A stretch of 64,000 nucleotides of DNA from Kiritimatiellia bacterium (GCA_023953695.1 JAMLJG010000005.1:57437-121436), one strand, 5' to 3'. Shown: positions 18,068-27,319, numbered from the stretch's first letter. Made by a program: numbers and translations. Notes: generated by a model from the sequence alone, not told the origin.

Positions 18068-18879
18068 ACCATCGTCTCTAGGTCGCGCATGACCAGAGAC
18101 ATGGAAGGGTATCGGTCGGTCTGCCGGTACGCAAGGCATTTGAGAACAAGGTTTTCCATGGCTGGCGGCAGGTTGACGTTGTGGAAGCGGAAGCGGGTGG
18201 GGCGTCCATTGGGGTCAAGTTGAGCCTTGCGGGAGTCTTCGAGGGTTACGCCTTCGAACGGTTTATGCCCGGTGAACATTTCGTAGCAGGTGACGCCGAA
18301 GGCGTAGATGTCGGTCTGATCGTCCACCAGGTTCCGGAGGAGGGTTTCGGGTGGCAGATAGGCGAAGGTGCCGGGCAGTGGGGATATTTTGACGGGTTTG
18401 GGTTTGCGTTCAATGGCGAGATCGAAATCCACGAGGATCACGAGGCCGTCGTTGCGAATGACAAAGTTCTCCGGCTTGATATCGAGGTGGAGATAGCCGG
18501 CCATGTGTACGTAGCTGATGGCGGCGGCCATTTGGCGCATGATGGTGAGGGTGTTTTGATAGAGGAGGGGGTCTTTGCGGAGAATGAGCTCGCGCAGGTT
18601 TCGCGCTTCTACATATTCGACGACGGTGTAGGGCTCGTCTTGGAATGTTCCGGCTTTGATGAGGCGGACGACGTTCGGATGGTCGAGGTGGCTGAGAATC
18701 TGGGCGCCTTGCAGAAAGGATGCGCGAATGCGTCGGTCTTTGATGTGATCGGATTTGAGTCGGCGGATGACCACGCGGTTTTGTTGCTGATCCACAGCAA
18801 CATAGAGATAGGTCATTCCACCACTGGCCAATCGGCGTGTGATCGTATATCCGGCAAATTCTTGTCCCATTCCCACCAT
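18064..18879 (-). CDS. Serine/threonine-kinase-fold protein with degenerate catalytic motifs
   Basis: About 271 aa, a bare Hanks-type kinase fold without extra domains or membrane segment. The usual Gly-rich loop reads LASGGMTYLYVA. The VAIK lysine is replaced by Arg (VVIRRL, residue 39), HRD reads HLD (131-133), DFG reads DFD (151-153) and APE reads PPE; the catalytic-loop Asp and Asn (DIKPEN) remain. It may be a pseudokinase or an atypical kinase. Translationally coupled to the L,D-transpeptidase, suggesting control of wall cross-linking. The start is uncertain: GTG 18918, ATG 18879 and ATG 18870 are all in frame. Confidence 0.82.
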   Translation of the reverse strand: MVGMGQEFAGYTITRRLASGGMTYLYVAVDQQQNRVVIRRLKSDHIKDRRIRASFLQGAQILSHLDHPNVVRLIKAGTFQDEPYTVVEYVEARNLRELILRKDPLLYQNTLTIMRQMAAAISYVHMAGYLHLDIKPENFVIRNDGLVILVDFDLAIERKPKPVKISPLPGTFAYLPPETLLRNLVDDQTDIYAFGVTCYEMFTGHKPFEGVTLEDSRKAQLDPNGRPTRFRFHNVNLPPAMENLVLKCLAYRQTDRYPSMSLVMRDLETMV

Positions 18880-18947
18880 AGTGCAAAATTCCGTATCGGA
18901 CGCTACCACAGTAGGCACTCGAAGAGTGTGTTGTCAATGTAGATGGC

Positions 18948-19679
18948 ATGAGGCAGACTGGATTTGTGAGTGTGAGCGCGTTTTTCGATTTAATTTTTCC
19001 TCGCCGCTGCGGGGTGTGCGGTGTCGAGCCCGATGCCGCCGATTCGTTTCTCTGCTGGAACTGCCGCAGCCAGTTGCGGGTTGTGGGTGATCCTCACTGT
19101 TCGTGGTGTGGGAACCCACTGGAAGGGCGCGTGGATCATGCCTATACGTGCTATCACTGCACGCAAATGGGCCCCTCGTTTGATCGCGCGCGCTCTGCGA
19201 TGCGCTTCGAGGGGGCGGTTCCAACGCTGATTCATCAATTTAAGTACAGGGGAGCGCTCTGGTTGCGCAAAGAATTGGTGAGTTGGCTCGTGGCGTGTGT
19301 GAATGTGCACTATGCCGCGGAAGCGGTGGATGCTGTGTGCTCGGTCCCGCTCTATCCGGCCCGCGCCCGCGAGAGGGGCTATAATCAGGCCGCGATCCTT
19401 GCGGCGGCCTTGGCCAGGCATTTGCATAAGCCCTTCTGGTCGCGCGACCTGACACGGGTGCGCCCGACCGAGACGCAAACGCATTTGACAGCGCGCCAGC
19501 GCCTCTCTAACGTTGCCGGCGCGTTCAGAACTCGATCGAGCGACCGCTTGCGCGGCCGTTCGATCCTGTTGGTGGACGATGTGATGACGACGGGCGCGAC
19601 TACCAGTGCGTGCGCTCAAGCGTTGAAAGAGGCCGGGTGCAGGGTTGTCAATGTGGTGACCTTAGCCCGGGGACAATAA
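18948..19679 (+). CDS. ComF-family phosphoribosyltransferase-like protein
   Basis: 243 aa. The N-terminus has paired cysteines of a zinc ribbon (CGVCG, CWNC, CSWCG, CYHC, residues about 21-70); the C-terminal half is a PRTase fold with SVPLYPARARERGYNQA and the PRPP-loop ILLVDDVMTTGATTSAC. ComF is needed for DNA uptake in naturally competent bacteria, but homologues are widespread and the substrate is unknown. Heads the comF-accD-folC group on plus and diverges from the kinase-like gene. Confidence 0.9.
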   Translation: MRQTGFVSVSAFFDLIFPRRCGVCGVEPDAADSFLCWNCRSQLRVVGDPHCSWCGNPLEGRVDHAYTCYHCTQMGPSFDRARSAMRFEGAVPTLIHQFKYRGALWLRKELVSWLVACVNVHYAAEAVDAVCSVPLYPARARERGYNQAAILAAALARHLHKPFWSRDLTRVRPTETQTHLTARQRLSNVAGAFRTRSSDRLRGRSILLVDDVMTTGATTSACAQALKEAGCRVVNVVTLARGQ

Positions 19680-19697
19680 TTTAGGAACAAGCTGCGT

Positions 19698-20564
19698 ATG
19701 CCGTTGTTCAGTAAGAAAAACTATTCGACCGTCAAAGTGCGCAAGCGCGACATTCCGGACGGCCTCTGGCTCAAGTGTCCAGGCTGCCAGGAAATTATTT
19801 TCAAACAGGAGCTGGACGAGAACGCATCCATCTGCCCGAAGTGCGGCCACCACTTCCAGATGAGCCGAGCGGACCGCATTAAACTTTTATTGGAAGAGGG
19901 TTCGTTCGAGGAATGGAACGCTGACATGTATAGCGTGGACATCCTCGGTTTCACGGGCACGGCTTCCTACACCAGCAAGCTGGAAGAAAATCGGCGCAAG
20001 ACTGGCCACTCGGATGCCATTAGCATTGGCCGTGGACTCATGGGACCGCATAGCGTCGGGTTTGGCGTGATGGACTTCTCGTTCTTGGGGGCCAGCATGG
20101 GATCGGTGGTGGGCGAGAAAGTCACCTTGCTCATTGAAAAGTCCACAGCGCTTCGACTTCCGGTTGTTCTCGTTTGCGCATCGGGTGGCGCCCGCATGTA
20201 TGAGGGCATGTTCAGCTTGATGCAGATGGCGAAGACCAGTGGCGCTCTCGCGCGCCATGCCGAAGCGGGGTTGCCCTATATTCCCGTGCTTACACATCCC
20301 ACAACGGCGGGTGTGATGGCGAGTTTTGCGACGCTGGGCGACTTGATCATTGCAGAGCCATCGGCGCTCATTGGCTTCGCTGGGCCGCGCGTGATCAAAG
20401 AAACAACGCAGCAGGATTTGCCGGAAGGCTTCCAGCGCTCCGAGTTCCTTCTCAAGAAAGGACTGCTTGATATGGTCGTCAACCGCAAGCAGCTCAAGCA
20501 GACGTTGGTGTTGACGCTCGACTATTTGCAAAACAAGCCCGCTGCTATTCGCCAAAACGTTTAG
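19698..20564 (+). CDS. accD: Acetyl-CoA carboxylase carboxyltransferase subunit beta
   Basis: Beta half of acetyl-CoA carboxyltransferase. 288 aa. The N-terminal four-cysteine zinc ribbon is visible (LKCPGCQEI near residue 27 and CPKCGHHF near 50), then the crotonase-like core with GLMGPHSVGFGVMDFSFLGASMGSVVGEK, VLVCASGGARMYEGMFSLMQM and ALIGFAGPRVIKET. Preceded 18 bp upstream by comF and followed 22 bp downstream by folC, an accD-folC order seen in many bacteria. Confidence 0.96.
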   Translation: MPLFSKKNYSTVKVRKRDIPDGLWLKCPGCQEIIFKQELDENASICPKCGHHFQMSRADRIKLLLEEGSFEEWNADMYSVDILGFTGTASYTSKLEENRRKTGHSDAISIGRGLMGPHSVGFGVMDFSFLGASMGSVVGEKVTLLIEKSTALRLPVVLVCASGGARMYEGMFSLMQMAKTSGALARHAEAGLPYIPVLTHPTTAGVMASFATLGDLIIAEPSALIGFAGPRVIKETTQQDLPEGFQRSEFLLKKGLLDMVVNRKQLKQTLVLTLDYLQNKPAAIRQNV

Positions 20565-20586
20565 CGGGCACATTCTGGCCCCATCC

Positions 20587-21900
20587 GTGAGCAAAGCGGC
20601 TGACACGCAGGTTGATGCGCTCCTATCGCGCCTCTACCAGCGCAATTTACACACCATCAAGCTGAGTCTTGATGTCGTGGCTGAACTGCTGCGTGAGCTC
20701 GGCAACCCGCAGGACGCGTTCTTGTCCATTCACATTGCGGGAACCAATGGCAAAGGCTCCACGAGCGCCATCCTCGCATCCATCTTGAAGGCCGCTGGAT
20801 TTCGCGTGGGTCTTTATACCTCGCCACACCTTCGCTGCTTCAATGAGCGCGTTCAGGTGGATGGAGAGCCGATTCGGAACGGCGATTTGTTGATGGCCAT
20901 GGAGGTGGTTGAACAGGCTGCCGTTCGCATTCGAGAAACGGGTTCACGCGACGTCACCTTCTTTGAGTTCACCACAGCGCTTGCCTTTTGGTGGTTTCGT
21001 CAGTGCGGCATCCAGGTGGCTGTCTTGGAAACGGGAATGGGCGGGCGGTTGGATGCGACGAATGTGGTGACTCCGATCGTGTCGGTCATCACGTCCATCG
21101 GACTCGATCACCAGGCGTATCTCGGCGACACGCTTGAGGAGATCGCCAGAGAGAAGGCGGGGATCATCAAACTGGGCCGCCCGGTGGTGTGTGGTCAGCT
21201 TCCGGAAGCCGCCCTGAATGTGGTGCGCGAAGCCGCGCACGCGCGCGCGGCTCGCCTCACGGTTGCCTCGGAGGTCTGTGCGGTCACCCGCAATTCGCAG
21301 ACACTGGAGGGGCAACGCCTGACGATTGAAACGGCGTCAGAGACCATTGGCCGCGTCACCTGCCCACTGCTGGGGCGCTACCAGTTGATCAATATCGCTG
21401 TTGCCATTGCAACGCTGCAAGAATTCGCGGCGGAAACATCCTTGCCCATTTCGGAAGAGGCGATTCGGGAAGGGCTCCGCCACGTGGTGTGGCCCGCGCG
21501 TTTGCAGATTCTTTCGCGCGATCCGCTCATTCTTCTCGATGGCGCGCACAATGTCGAAGCCATGACCAATCTGCGTCGAACAGTGGAGGAGCTGAGTGAA
21601 GGGAGGCCGGTTGGCGTCCTAGCCAGTTTTCTGGCCGATAAGAACGCGGTTGGCTGCCTTCGCGTTCTTGCGCCAATCGCTCGCCGCTGCTGGCTGGTTC
21701 CATGTGATGGGGCGCGGGCAATGACGCAGAGCGCGCTCGCTTCCGCTGCGCGACAGACCGAGATGGATGCGGAAGTGACAACGCTGAAGCCTGCGCTGGA
21801 CGCTGCGCGCGCGTGGGCCCAGGAGCAGAGCGGAGTCGTGCTGATCGCCGGATCGTTCTATCTTGCGGGCGAAGTGCTGGCGGCCACGGCGGCCGATTGA
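20587..21900 (+). CDS. folC: Folylpolyglutamate synthase / dihydrofolate synthase
   Basis: Mur-ligase-type enzyme adding glutamate to dihydropteroate and folates. 437 aa from a GTG start. ATP loop IAGTNGKGSTSAILASIL, VGLYTSPHLRCFNERVQ, LETGMGGRLDATNVV, DHQAYLGDTLEEIAREKAGI and LLDGAHNVEAM are diagnostic. The last 43 bases overlap tail-to-tail with the 3' end of the propeller gene on the other strand. Confidence 0.95.
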   Translation: MSKAADTQVDALLSRLYQRNLHTIKLSLDVVAELLRELGNPQDAFLSIHIAGTNGKGSTSAILASILKAAGFRVGLYTSPHLRCFNERVQVDGEPIRNGDLLMAMEVVEQAAVRIRETGSRDVTFFEFTTALAFWWFRQCGIQVAVLETGMGGRLDATNVVTPIVSVITSIGLDHQAYLGDTLEEIAREKAGIIKLGRPVVCGQLPEAALNVVREAAHARAARLTVASEVCAVTRNSQTLEGQRLTIETASETIGRVTCPLLGRYQLINIAVAIATLQEFAAETSLPISEEAIREGLRHVVWPARLQILSRDPLILLDGAHNVEAMTNLRRTVEELSEGRPVGVLASFLADKNAVGCLRVLAPIARRCWLVPCDGARAMTQSALASAARQTEMDAEVTTLKPALDAARAWAQEQSGVVLIAGSFYLAGEVLAATAAD

Positions 21901-23858
21901 CTTGCGCTGGCCGTGTTAATCCAGCCCGACTCTATTTTTGCGTCGGTGATATTCATCCACATGAGGGCACGGCGGGCCGGCAGAGAGATGACGCAGTTGT
22001 CGGAGCCATCGGGAGAGACGGTCTGCAGCAGGCGATATTGTTCCAGCGTCCCGTTGACATGGGTCACGATCATGTAGCTCTCGCTCGGCTTATCAGGATT
22101 GAGCGCAATTGAGATATCTGGCGAGCGTCCGAGTCCGGTGAAGTGAATCACCGCATGTCCGCGTGGACCGGGTTGCGCGTGGTAGGCAAAGGGAATGGGC
22201 ACATCGAAAGAGCCGTGATTCTTGAACTGGCCGACCCACATATTGCCGGTGAGAATCACCGTGCGCGATATCTGCGTCTTATAGATTTCCCCTGACCGCG
22301 TTCGGAGAATCACCACACTGAGCGCGAAATCAAAGCCGGGTTCGTCGAAGTTGAGGCGATTGGGATCCAGCGCCATGAAGCGCAAGTGTTCGATGGGATC
22401 GGGCACTTTCTCCATGCTCGGAATCAGTATGGCCCGCGCATCTGCCGCCAACATCGGCACGCGCCGGGTAAGTTCATCGAATGCCAGATCGAAATCGGGA
22501 TTGAGCTCGGAGAGCCCTCCCATTTCCAGAATGGGACGCAAGAAGTCGGGCGCAGCGTCTGGCACATGTCGAATCGCGCCTTCGGCCATGCAGGGCGCTC
22601 GCGCCATGCGATCCATTCCGTAGGCATACGGACTGTTCGGAATCAGCTCAAGCACGCTGCCGTGGCCATCGGATGTGACGAGGAGACGCTGGTCCATCTC
22701 ATCCCATAGCACGGATTCGATCTGACCCAAGCCCTCGGCGAGGATGGCGACATCGCCAGACTCCGGGTCCACGATCGAAACGCGCCCGCCTTCCTCCGCA
22801 ATTGCGATGCGGCCATCGGGCATGGAGGTCACACCTTCGGGCGAGTGGAAGCGCGTTTGCGTGGCGCCTTCGCGCAAATAGCGTGTTTGTAGATCAATCC
22901 AGCCCAAAGTCCCTGTAAATTCATCGCAGTAGATGGCGAACTGGCCATTCACGGAGAACGCAACGCCCGAAAGACTCGTCAGGGGACGCATGATGGGCAC
23001 CCACCACTGTCCCTCAATGTCGCGATAGACCAACGCGCCCTGCGCCATGCCACCCGCGGCATAGTGCGCGCCCTCCGCCGTGGAGCCTGTGAGCAGCAGT
23101 TCTCCGCTGTCGCGCACGGCGATGCCTTCCCATGCAAACGTCGCCGCTTGCCCCGGAACGCGAATGACCTCTGCCGGACCGACTTTGCCTGCCTCCGAGA
23201 TGGAGATTTTCAGAATACGTCCGCCGGGTCTGTCTTCAACAATGTACAGGTGACCGGACCCGTCCATCGCCAGCCCCTCGGGCGACTTGATGGGGCCGAT
23301 GCGCTTTTCTGTTTTTCCATCCATCGTGTAGAGGCGCGTATCCTGGGTGATGACCGTTTTTGTGCGACCTTTGGGAGTGATCATCACGATTCGGTGTGCC
23401 TCTTCTTCGCTGACGAAAAAATTGCCTGTGCGCGGATCCAGCGCGATTCCGTCTGGACTCGTCAGATTCTGAACGAAAGTTCCGACGCGAAATGCGGGAG
23501 TGGCTGGCGCTTCCTTGGGTGCCGCAGTGTGCGCGGCGGGGATGAGTCCACTTTGGGTGACCACAACCACCGATGTGTCGGCTAGAGTGGGGTCCATCGC
23601 CATTTGGTTGACCACCTCCACGAGGCTCTTCGGCGTCACAGCGGCGAGCGTCTCACTGATTTCGCGTGGCAATGCGTCGGGGACAACAATGACCTTTTGC
23701 GTTCGCGCAGTCACGGCGTGGCGTGGCGAGCGGCGTGGCCCCGTGTCCGAAACCGGTTTCGTCAACAGGAAGAGGAGACCGAACCCTAAAAAGGGAAGGG
23801 CCAACATCAGGATCGAGGACCAGAGATCCGGATCCAGCCATTTGCGGAGGCGCCTCAT
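21858..23858 (-). CDS. Membrane-anchored NHL/SMP-30-like beta-propeller protein
   Basis: 666 aa. A single N-terminal membrane segment (about residues 14-34) precedes an extracytoplasmic region. Residues about 125-400 hold repeated propeller blades such as LTSPDGIALDPRTGNFFVSEEEAHRI (quoted only in part by family pattern: GIALD, GLAMD, GIAVR, GVAFS, GVTSM), each followed by a short hydrophobic strand. The C-terminal third is not recognised. No catalytic motif is evident; such propellers often bind ligands or proteins. Last gene of the aminopeptidase-aguB-aguA string on minus, 41 bp after aguA. Its 3' end overlaps folC. Confidence 0.65.
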   Translation of the reverse strand: MRRLRKWLDPDLWSSILMLALPFLGFGLLFLLTKPVSDTGPRRSPRHAVTARTQKVIVVPDALPREISETLAAVTPKSLVEVVNQMAMDPTLADTSVVVVTQSGLIPAAHTAAPKEAPATPAFRVGTFVQNLTSPDGIALDPRTGNFFVSEEEAHRIVMITPKGRTKTVITQDTRLYTMDGKTEKRIGPIKSPEGLAMDGSGHLYIVEDRPGGRILKISISEAGKVGPAEVIRVPGQAATFAWEGIAVRDSGELLLTGSTAEGAHYAAGGMAQGALVYRDIEGQWWVPIMRPLTSLSGVAFSVNGQFAIYCDEFTGTLGWIDLQTRYLREGATQTRFHSPEGVTSMPDGRIAIAEEGGRVSIVDPESGDVAILAEGLGQIESVLWDEMDQRLLVTSDGHGSVLELIPNSPYAYGMDRMARAPCMAEGAIRHVPDAAPDFLRPILEMGGLSELNPDFDLAFDELTRRVPMLAADARAILIPSMEKVPDPIEHLRFMALDPNRLNFDEPGFDFALSVVILRTRSGEIYKTQISRTVILTGNMWVGQFKNHGSFDVPIPFAYHAQPGPRGHAVIHFTGLGRSPDISIALNPDKPSESYMIVTHVNGTLEQYRLLQTVSPDGSDNCVISLPARRALMWMNITDAKIESGWINTASASQSAAVAASTSPAR

Positions 23859-23899
23859 CAGATACCCCGCATTAATGAGCAGAAACCGTGCCAGCTAGG

Positions 23900-24940
23900 C
23901 TATTTCGGCTGCTCGTGCGTCAGACAGTGAAGTGTGCCAAGTCCCCAGACCAAGTCAACTGCGTGGATTCCGCGCACGGGTCGGTCTGGAAAGAGGTCGG
24001 AGAGGATTCCCAAAGCCTTCCGATCGTTGAAATCGTTGAAGGTGGGGGCCAAAACGGCTCCGTTGGAGATATAAAAGTTGGCGTAACTCGCGGGCAATCG
24101 TTGCCCACGGAAGTAGAGTGGGGAAGGCATGGGCAGCGGAACGGCTTCGATCTTGGAGCCGTCTTCGAGTCGCATATCTGCGACACGCTCCCAGTTTTCT
24201 TCCAGCGAATGATAATTTGCTTCGGAAGAATTTTGTTCGCGAACCAGTACGACAGTCTTGGGATTCACGAAGCGGCAGAGATCGTCCACATGTCCGTGTG
24301 TGTCGTCGCCGGCGATGCCCTTGTTGAACCAAAGCACATTGCTGACACCGAAATACGTGGCGAAAACGTCTGCCCAATCTTCTTTTGTGAACCCGGGGTT
24401 GCGGCATTGAATCTTCTGGTCCATGAAGCACTCTTCCGTCGTCAGCAGGGTGCCTCGGCCATTCAGATCAATGCCGCCACCTTCAAGCACAACCGAGCGA
24501 TCTTTGTGTTCAACGGGAATGCGCTGGATATTCAGCTTTTTCGCGACCTTGCCTGCGATGGCGTTGTCCAGCTTCCAGTCGTCATATTTGGCCCAAGCAT
24601 TGAATGTGTAATCGAGTACGGCGAGTTTGTCTTGTTTCTCGCCCGTGCGGACGAACATGGGCCCCAAGTCGCGAGTCCATCCACGATTGGTCGGCCACCG
24701 AAAGAACTTCACGCGCGCGAAATCCACGCCCGCCGCCTTCAATACGCGGCGCGCGGAGGCTTCGTGCTGTGCGCTCTTCACAATGATGTGCACATTCTCG
24801 CCTGCGGAAATCAGGCGGGTCATTTCGCCGAAGACCCATGGAATGGGCGCGAACTTGCCCGGCCAGTCCGTCACATTGTGCGGCCAGCCCAGCCATGTGG
24901 CCTCGTGAGCTTCCCATTCGGCAGGATGTCGGAGTCGCAT
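23900..24940 (-). CDS. aguA: Agmatine deiminase
   Basis: Hydrolyses agmatine to N-carbamoylputrescine and ammonia. 346 aa of the porphyromonas-type peptidylarginine deiminase family: WEAHEATWLGWPHN at the N-terminus, RDLGPMFV, LEGGGIDLNGRGTLLTTEECF, DDTHGHVDDLCRFVN and the catalytic Cys in GLGTLHCLTHEQP at the extreme C-terminus. Starts 15 bp after the aguB stop, so the two polyamine genes form one unit. Confidence 0.95.
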   Translation of the reverse strand: MRLRHPAEWEAHEATWLGWPHNVTDWPGKFAPIPWVFGEMTRLISAGENVHIIVKSAQHEASARRVLKAAGVDFARVKFFRWPTNRGWTRDLGPMFVRTGEKQDKLAVLDYTFNAWAKYDDWKLDNAIAGKVAKKLNIQRIPVEHKDRSVVLEGGGIDLNGRGTLLTTEECFMDQKIQCRNPGFTKEDWADVFATYFGVSNVLWFNKGIAGDDTHGHVDDLCRFVNPKTVVLVREQNSSEANYHSLEENWERVADMRLEDGSKIEAVPLPMPSPLYFRGQRLPASYANFYISNGAVLAPTFNDFNDRKALGILSDLFPDRPVRGIHAVDLVWGLGTLHCLTHEQPK

Positions 24941-24955
24941 GGTGAGGGCTCCCGA

Positions 24956-25834
24956 TCAATCCGCAAAGCGGCGAATCAACTCGCCGAAAACATCCACGCG
25001 CCGATCGCGCCAGAATGGCCAGTTGCGGCGCACATCTTCCACGCGCCGCGTATCGGTTTCCACCACGAGGATTTCTTCTTTGTCGGTGGAGGCTTCGGCG
25101 AGAACAACGCCAAAGGGGTCACACACAAACGAGGTGCCCCAAAACTCCAAACCCGCTTGATTCGGATCCGGCTTCTCAAGCCCCACGCGATTCACCGCTG
25201 CGACGTAGCAGCCATTGGCAATCGCGTGTCCGCGCTGCACCGTGCGCCACGCATCGCGCTGCGCGGCGCCGAACTCTTCCTTCTCGCTCGGATGCCAGCC
25301 GATCGCTGTCGGATAGAAAATGGACATCGCCCCGCGCATAGCGGTGAGGCGTGCGGCCTCGGGATACCACTGATCCCAGCAAATGAGGATGCCGATTCGC
25401 CCAGCATGGGTGTCGAATGCTTTGAAACCGAGATCGCCCGGAGTGAAGTAGTACTTCTCGTAGAAATTGGGATCATCCGGAATGTGCATTTTGCGATAGA
25501 GTCCCTGCACTTCGCCCTTCGGATCCATCAAGACGGCCGAATTGTGATAGAGCCCCGCTGCGCGCCGCTCGAAAATTGGAATGATTACGCTGACGCCCGC
25601 TTTGCGAGCGGCCTCGCCCAGGGCCTGTGTGGAGGGGCCCGGAACAGGCTCCGCGAGATCGAACGTCGCTGCGTCCTCATTTTGGCAGAAGTAGGGTGTG
25701 CGATACATTTCCGGGAGGCAGACGATCTCTGCGCCGCGCGCGCCTGCTTCCACAACAAATTCCGCCGCCCGCCGCGTATTTTCGTCGGCGTTTGTCGAGC
25801 ACTTCATCTGAATCAAGCCAATTTTGTTTTTCAT
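24956..25834 (-). CDS. aguB: N-carbamoylputrescine amidohydrolase
   Basis: Nitrilase-superfamily enzyme finishing agmatine breakdown to putrescine. 292 aa from MKNKIGLIQMKCSTN. The Glu-Lys-Cys triad is seen in VCLPEMYRTPYF, YRKMHIPDDP and LICWDQWYPEAARL; HPSEKEEFGAAQRDAWRTVQRGHAIANG is typical of the plant/bacterial AguB group. The frame extends upstream to 25903, but that part covers palindromic repeats and is not protein-like. Upstream of aguA. Confidence 0.95.
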   Translation of the reverse strand: MKNKIGLIQMKCSTNADENTRRAAEFVVEAGARGAEIVCLPEMYRTPYFCQNEDAATFDLAEPVPGPSTQALGEAARKAGVSVIIPIFERRAAGLYHNSAVLMDPKGEVQGLYRKMHIPDDPNFYEKYYFTPGDLGFKAFDTHAGRIGILICWDQWYPEAARLTAMRGAMSIFYPTAIGWHPSEKEEFGAAQRDAWRTVQRGHAIANGCYVAAVNRVGLEKPDPNQAGLEFWGTSFVCDPFGVVLAEASTDKEEILVVETDTRRVEDVRRNWPFWRDRRVDVFGELIRRFAD

Positions 25835-25865
25835 CGCGACGCAGTGTGCCGCATTCCCGAAAAAA

Positions 25866-25917
25866 GTCCAATGCTTGGAAGCAGATTTTGGTGCGACTTC
25901 CAATCCTTGGAAGTCGC
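25866..25917. repeat. Two palindromic repeats upstream of aguB
   Basis: The perfect copy at 25898-25912 is TTCCAA-TCC-TTGGAA, and its symmetry extends to 11-bp arms over 25893-25917. A second copy at 25866-25880 has one mismatch in its first base. They belong to the same family as the three copies between menB and menA. They lie in the 128-bp gap between the aminopeptidase gene and aguB, 32 bases before the aguB start. Confidence 0.8.
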
Positions 25918-25962
25918 GCGGCGCGGCGTGCGCTGGGGGGGCTCTCCGTCGGGAACCTTCCG

Positions 25963-27033
25963 CTACAGCGTGTAGGCGCTGTTGCGCAAAATGGTTTCGC
26001 GGGAGCCGTCTGGATAGAGGAGGTCGAGTTGCTGGATGCCGATGGGGCAGCCGCGGGCATATACGATGTCGTGATGGACGACGTGTTTCGGATCGCTGAA
26101 CGCATCCGGGCCGGTGACGCCGCCGAGATGCTCGCTGCGCCCGTAGGCCCAGTGGAATCCAGCCTTCTCGTCCTCGAGAACGCTGCCAAGCACGGTGGCG
26201 GAATCATTGCAGCCGAGTCCGAGTTCGGCGATGTTGCGCCGCGCAGGATCCACATCGAAGTGCGCCTTCAATCGCTGGGCCGAGGCGTCGCCCGTCACAT
26301 CCACGATTCGATTCTCGCGCACGAGGAGCACCGCTTGTTCGCCCTGCCAGGAAACCGGAATCTCGCCCTGGGTTCGACTGGGAATACCCGCGCGTTCGCC
26401 TTCGTAGGGCACAATGAACGCCTCGCCACTCGGCAGATTGATGAGGCGAAAGCCCTCCTTCTCTCGCGTGCAGACGCCGTCATCCGCGTGCGCGTGGCGA
26501 AAACGCAGGTCGAATTGGAGCTGGTGGCCCGTGTCGAATGTTGCAACCGCCAACTCCGCCCGCTCCAAGCGCGCGGCGAGGAGTTGTGCCTTGCGCGCCA
26601 CTTCGCGATAGTCTGCTGCGAGCGCCGTCTTCTCCATGCGGCGCAGGACACCCGGCATACTGGCGACCCGAAGGTTCGGTTGCTCCTTGACGAATGCGGA
26701 GAGCGGCGCAGTCGCCGAATGTTTGGTCATGGCGACTGCGATTGTTGCGCGCGCGATGACATCTGCGATGCGCGCGGATTTCTCCTCCAGCATCCCGAAT
26801 TCCGGGAGGTCCGCATTGTTGCCGGAGCTGGCGGGAAAAGAGAGGAGGGGCAGGGGAGCTGCGCCAATGGAAGCAAAAGCCCTTCTCCACTCCTCAGCCA
26901 TTGCGCGACGTTCCGCCCAATCCTCGTTATCGGGGACGCCCTCGCGCGGCAAGTCCACCATCACCAAGACCGTTTCGCCCGCGGCGGGAGCGAAGACATC
27001 GCGAAGCAACTTTGGAAGATTGAATCCACTCAT
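25963..27033 (-). CDS. M29-like (aminopeptidase T family) metallopeptidase
   Basis: 356 aa. The C-terminal half carries the likely metal ligands of thermophilic M29 aminopeptidases: ELGLGCN, EDEKAGFHWAYGRSEHLGG and HHDIVYARG, in the correct order and spacing. The N-terminal half has the alternating alpha/beta pattern of that family. Start at 27033 is supported by GGGAGAGG just upstream; the longer frame runs into the tRNA gene. Substrate unknown. First of the four minus-strand genes ending with the propeller protein. Confidence 0.75.
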   Translation of the reverse strand: MSGFNLPKLLRDVFAPAAGETVLVMVDLPREGVPDNEDWAERRAMAEEWRRAFASIGAAPLPLLSFPASSGNNADLPEFGMLEEKSARIADVIARATIAVAMTKHSATAPLSAFVKEQPNLRVASMPGVLRRMEKTALAADYREVARKAQLLAARLERAELAVATFDTGHQLQFDLRFRHAHADDGVCTREKEGFRLINLPSGEAFIVPYEGERAGIPSRTQGEIPVSWQGEQAVLLVRENRIVDVTGDASAQRLKAHFDVDPARRNIAELGLGCNDSATVLGSVLEDEKAGFHWAYGRSEHLGGVTGPDAFSDPKHVVHHDIVYARGCPIGIQQLDLLYPDGSRETILRNSAYTL

Positions 27034-27146
27034 GGCCTCTCCCTTACGGCAAACGACTTCGCATGTCGAGATTGGAGCGGGGCCGTAGGGGTGTGTGTGT
27101 GAAAATGAGCGGCGACATTCGGCTCGCTCAACGTGTGGGGAAATGA

Positions 27147-27221
27147 TGGTGGGCGGTGAGGGATTCGAACCCCCGGCCACCTCGGTGTAAACGAGATGCT
27201 CTACCGCTGAGCTAACCGCCC
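27147..27221 (-). tRNA. tRNA-Val (anticodon UAC), CCA encoded
   Basis: On the minus strand a complete cloverleaf folds: acceptor stem GGGCGGT pairing with ACCGCCC, D-arm with AGCTCAGCGGTAGAGC, anticodon stem-loop with loop TTTACAC giving anticodon TAC, and T-arm GGGGGTTCGAATCCC. The discriminator A and the terminal CCA are genome-encoded (27147-27150). Confidence 0.96.
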
Positions 27222-27319
27222 AAAAGACCGAGACAATAGCGAATTCAGGTGCTCCGTCAATCGTTAGGAGCGAGATGGCGCAGCGCGATGCGTGTGGCGT
27301 CGAAGCTGCGTTGCGCTGC

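Noticed and set aside
23888..25975. A 695-codon open frame on plus
   Set aside because: Antisense to aguA and aguB; those encode clear enzymes. Long antisense frames are common in GC-rich genomes.
25627..27102. A 491-codon open frame on plus
   Set aside because: Antisense to the aminopeptidase and aguB genes, no recognisable motifs.
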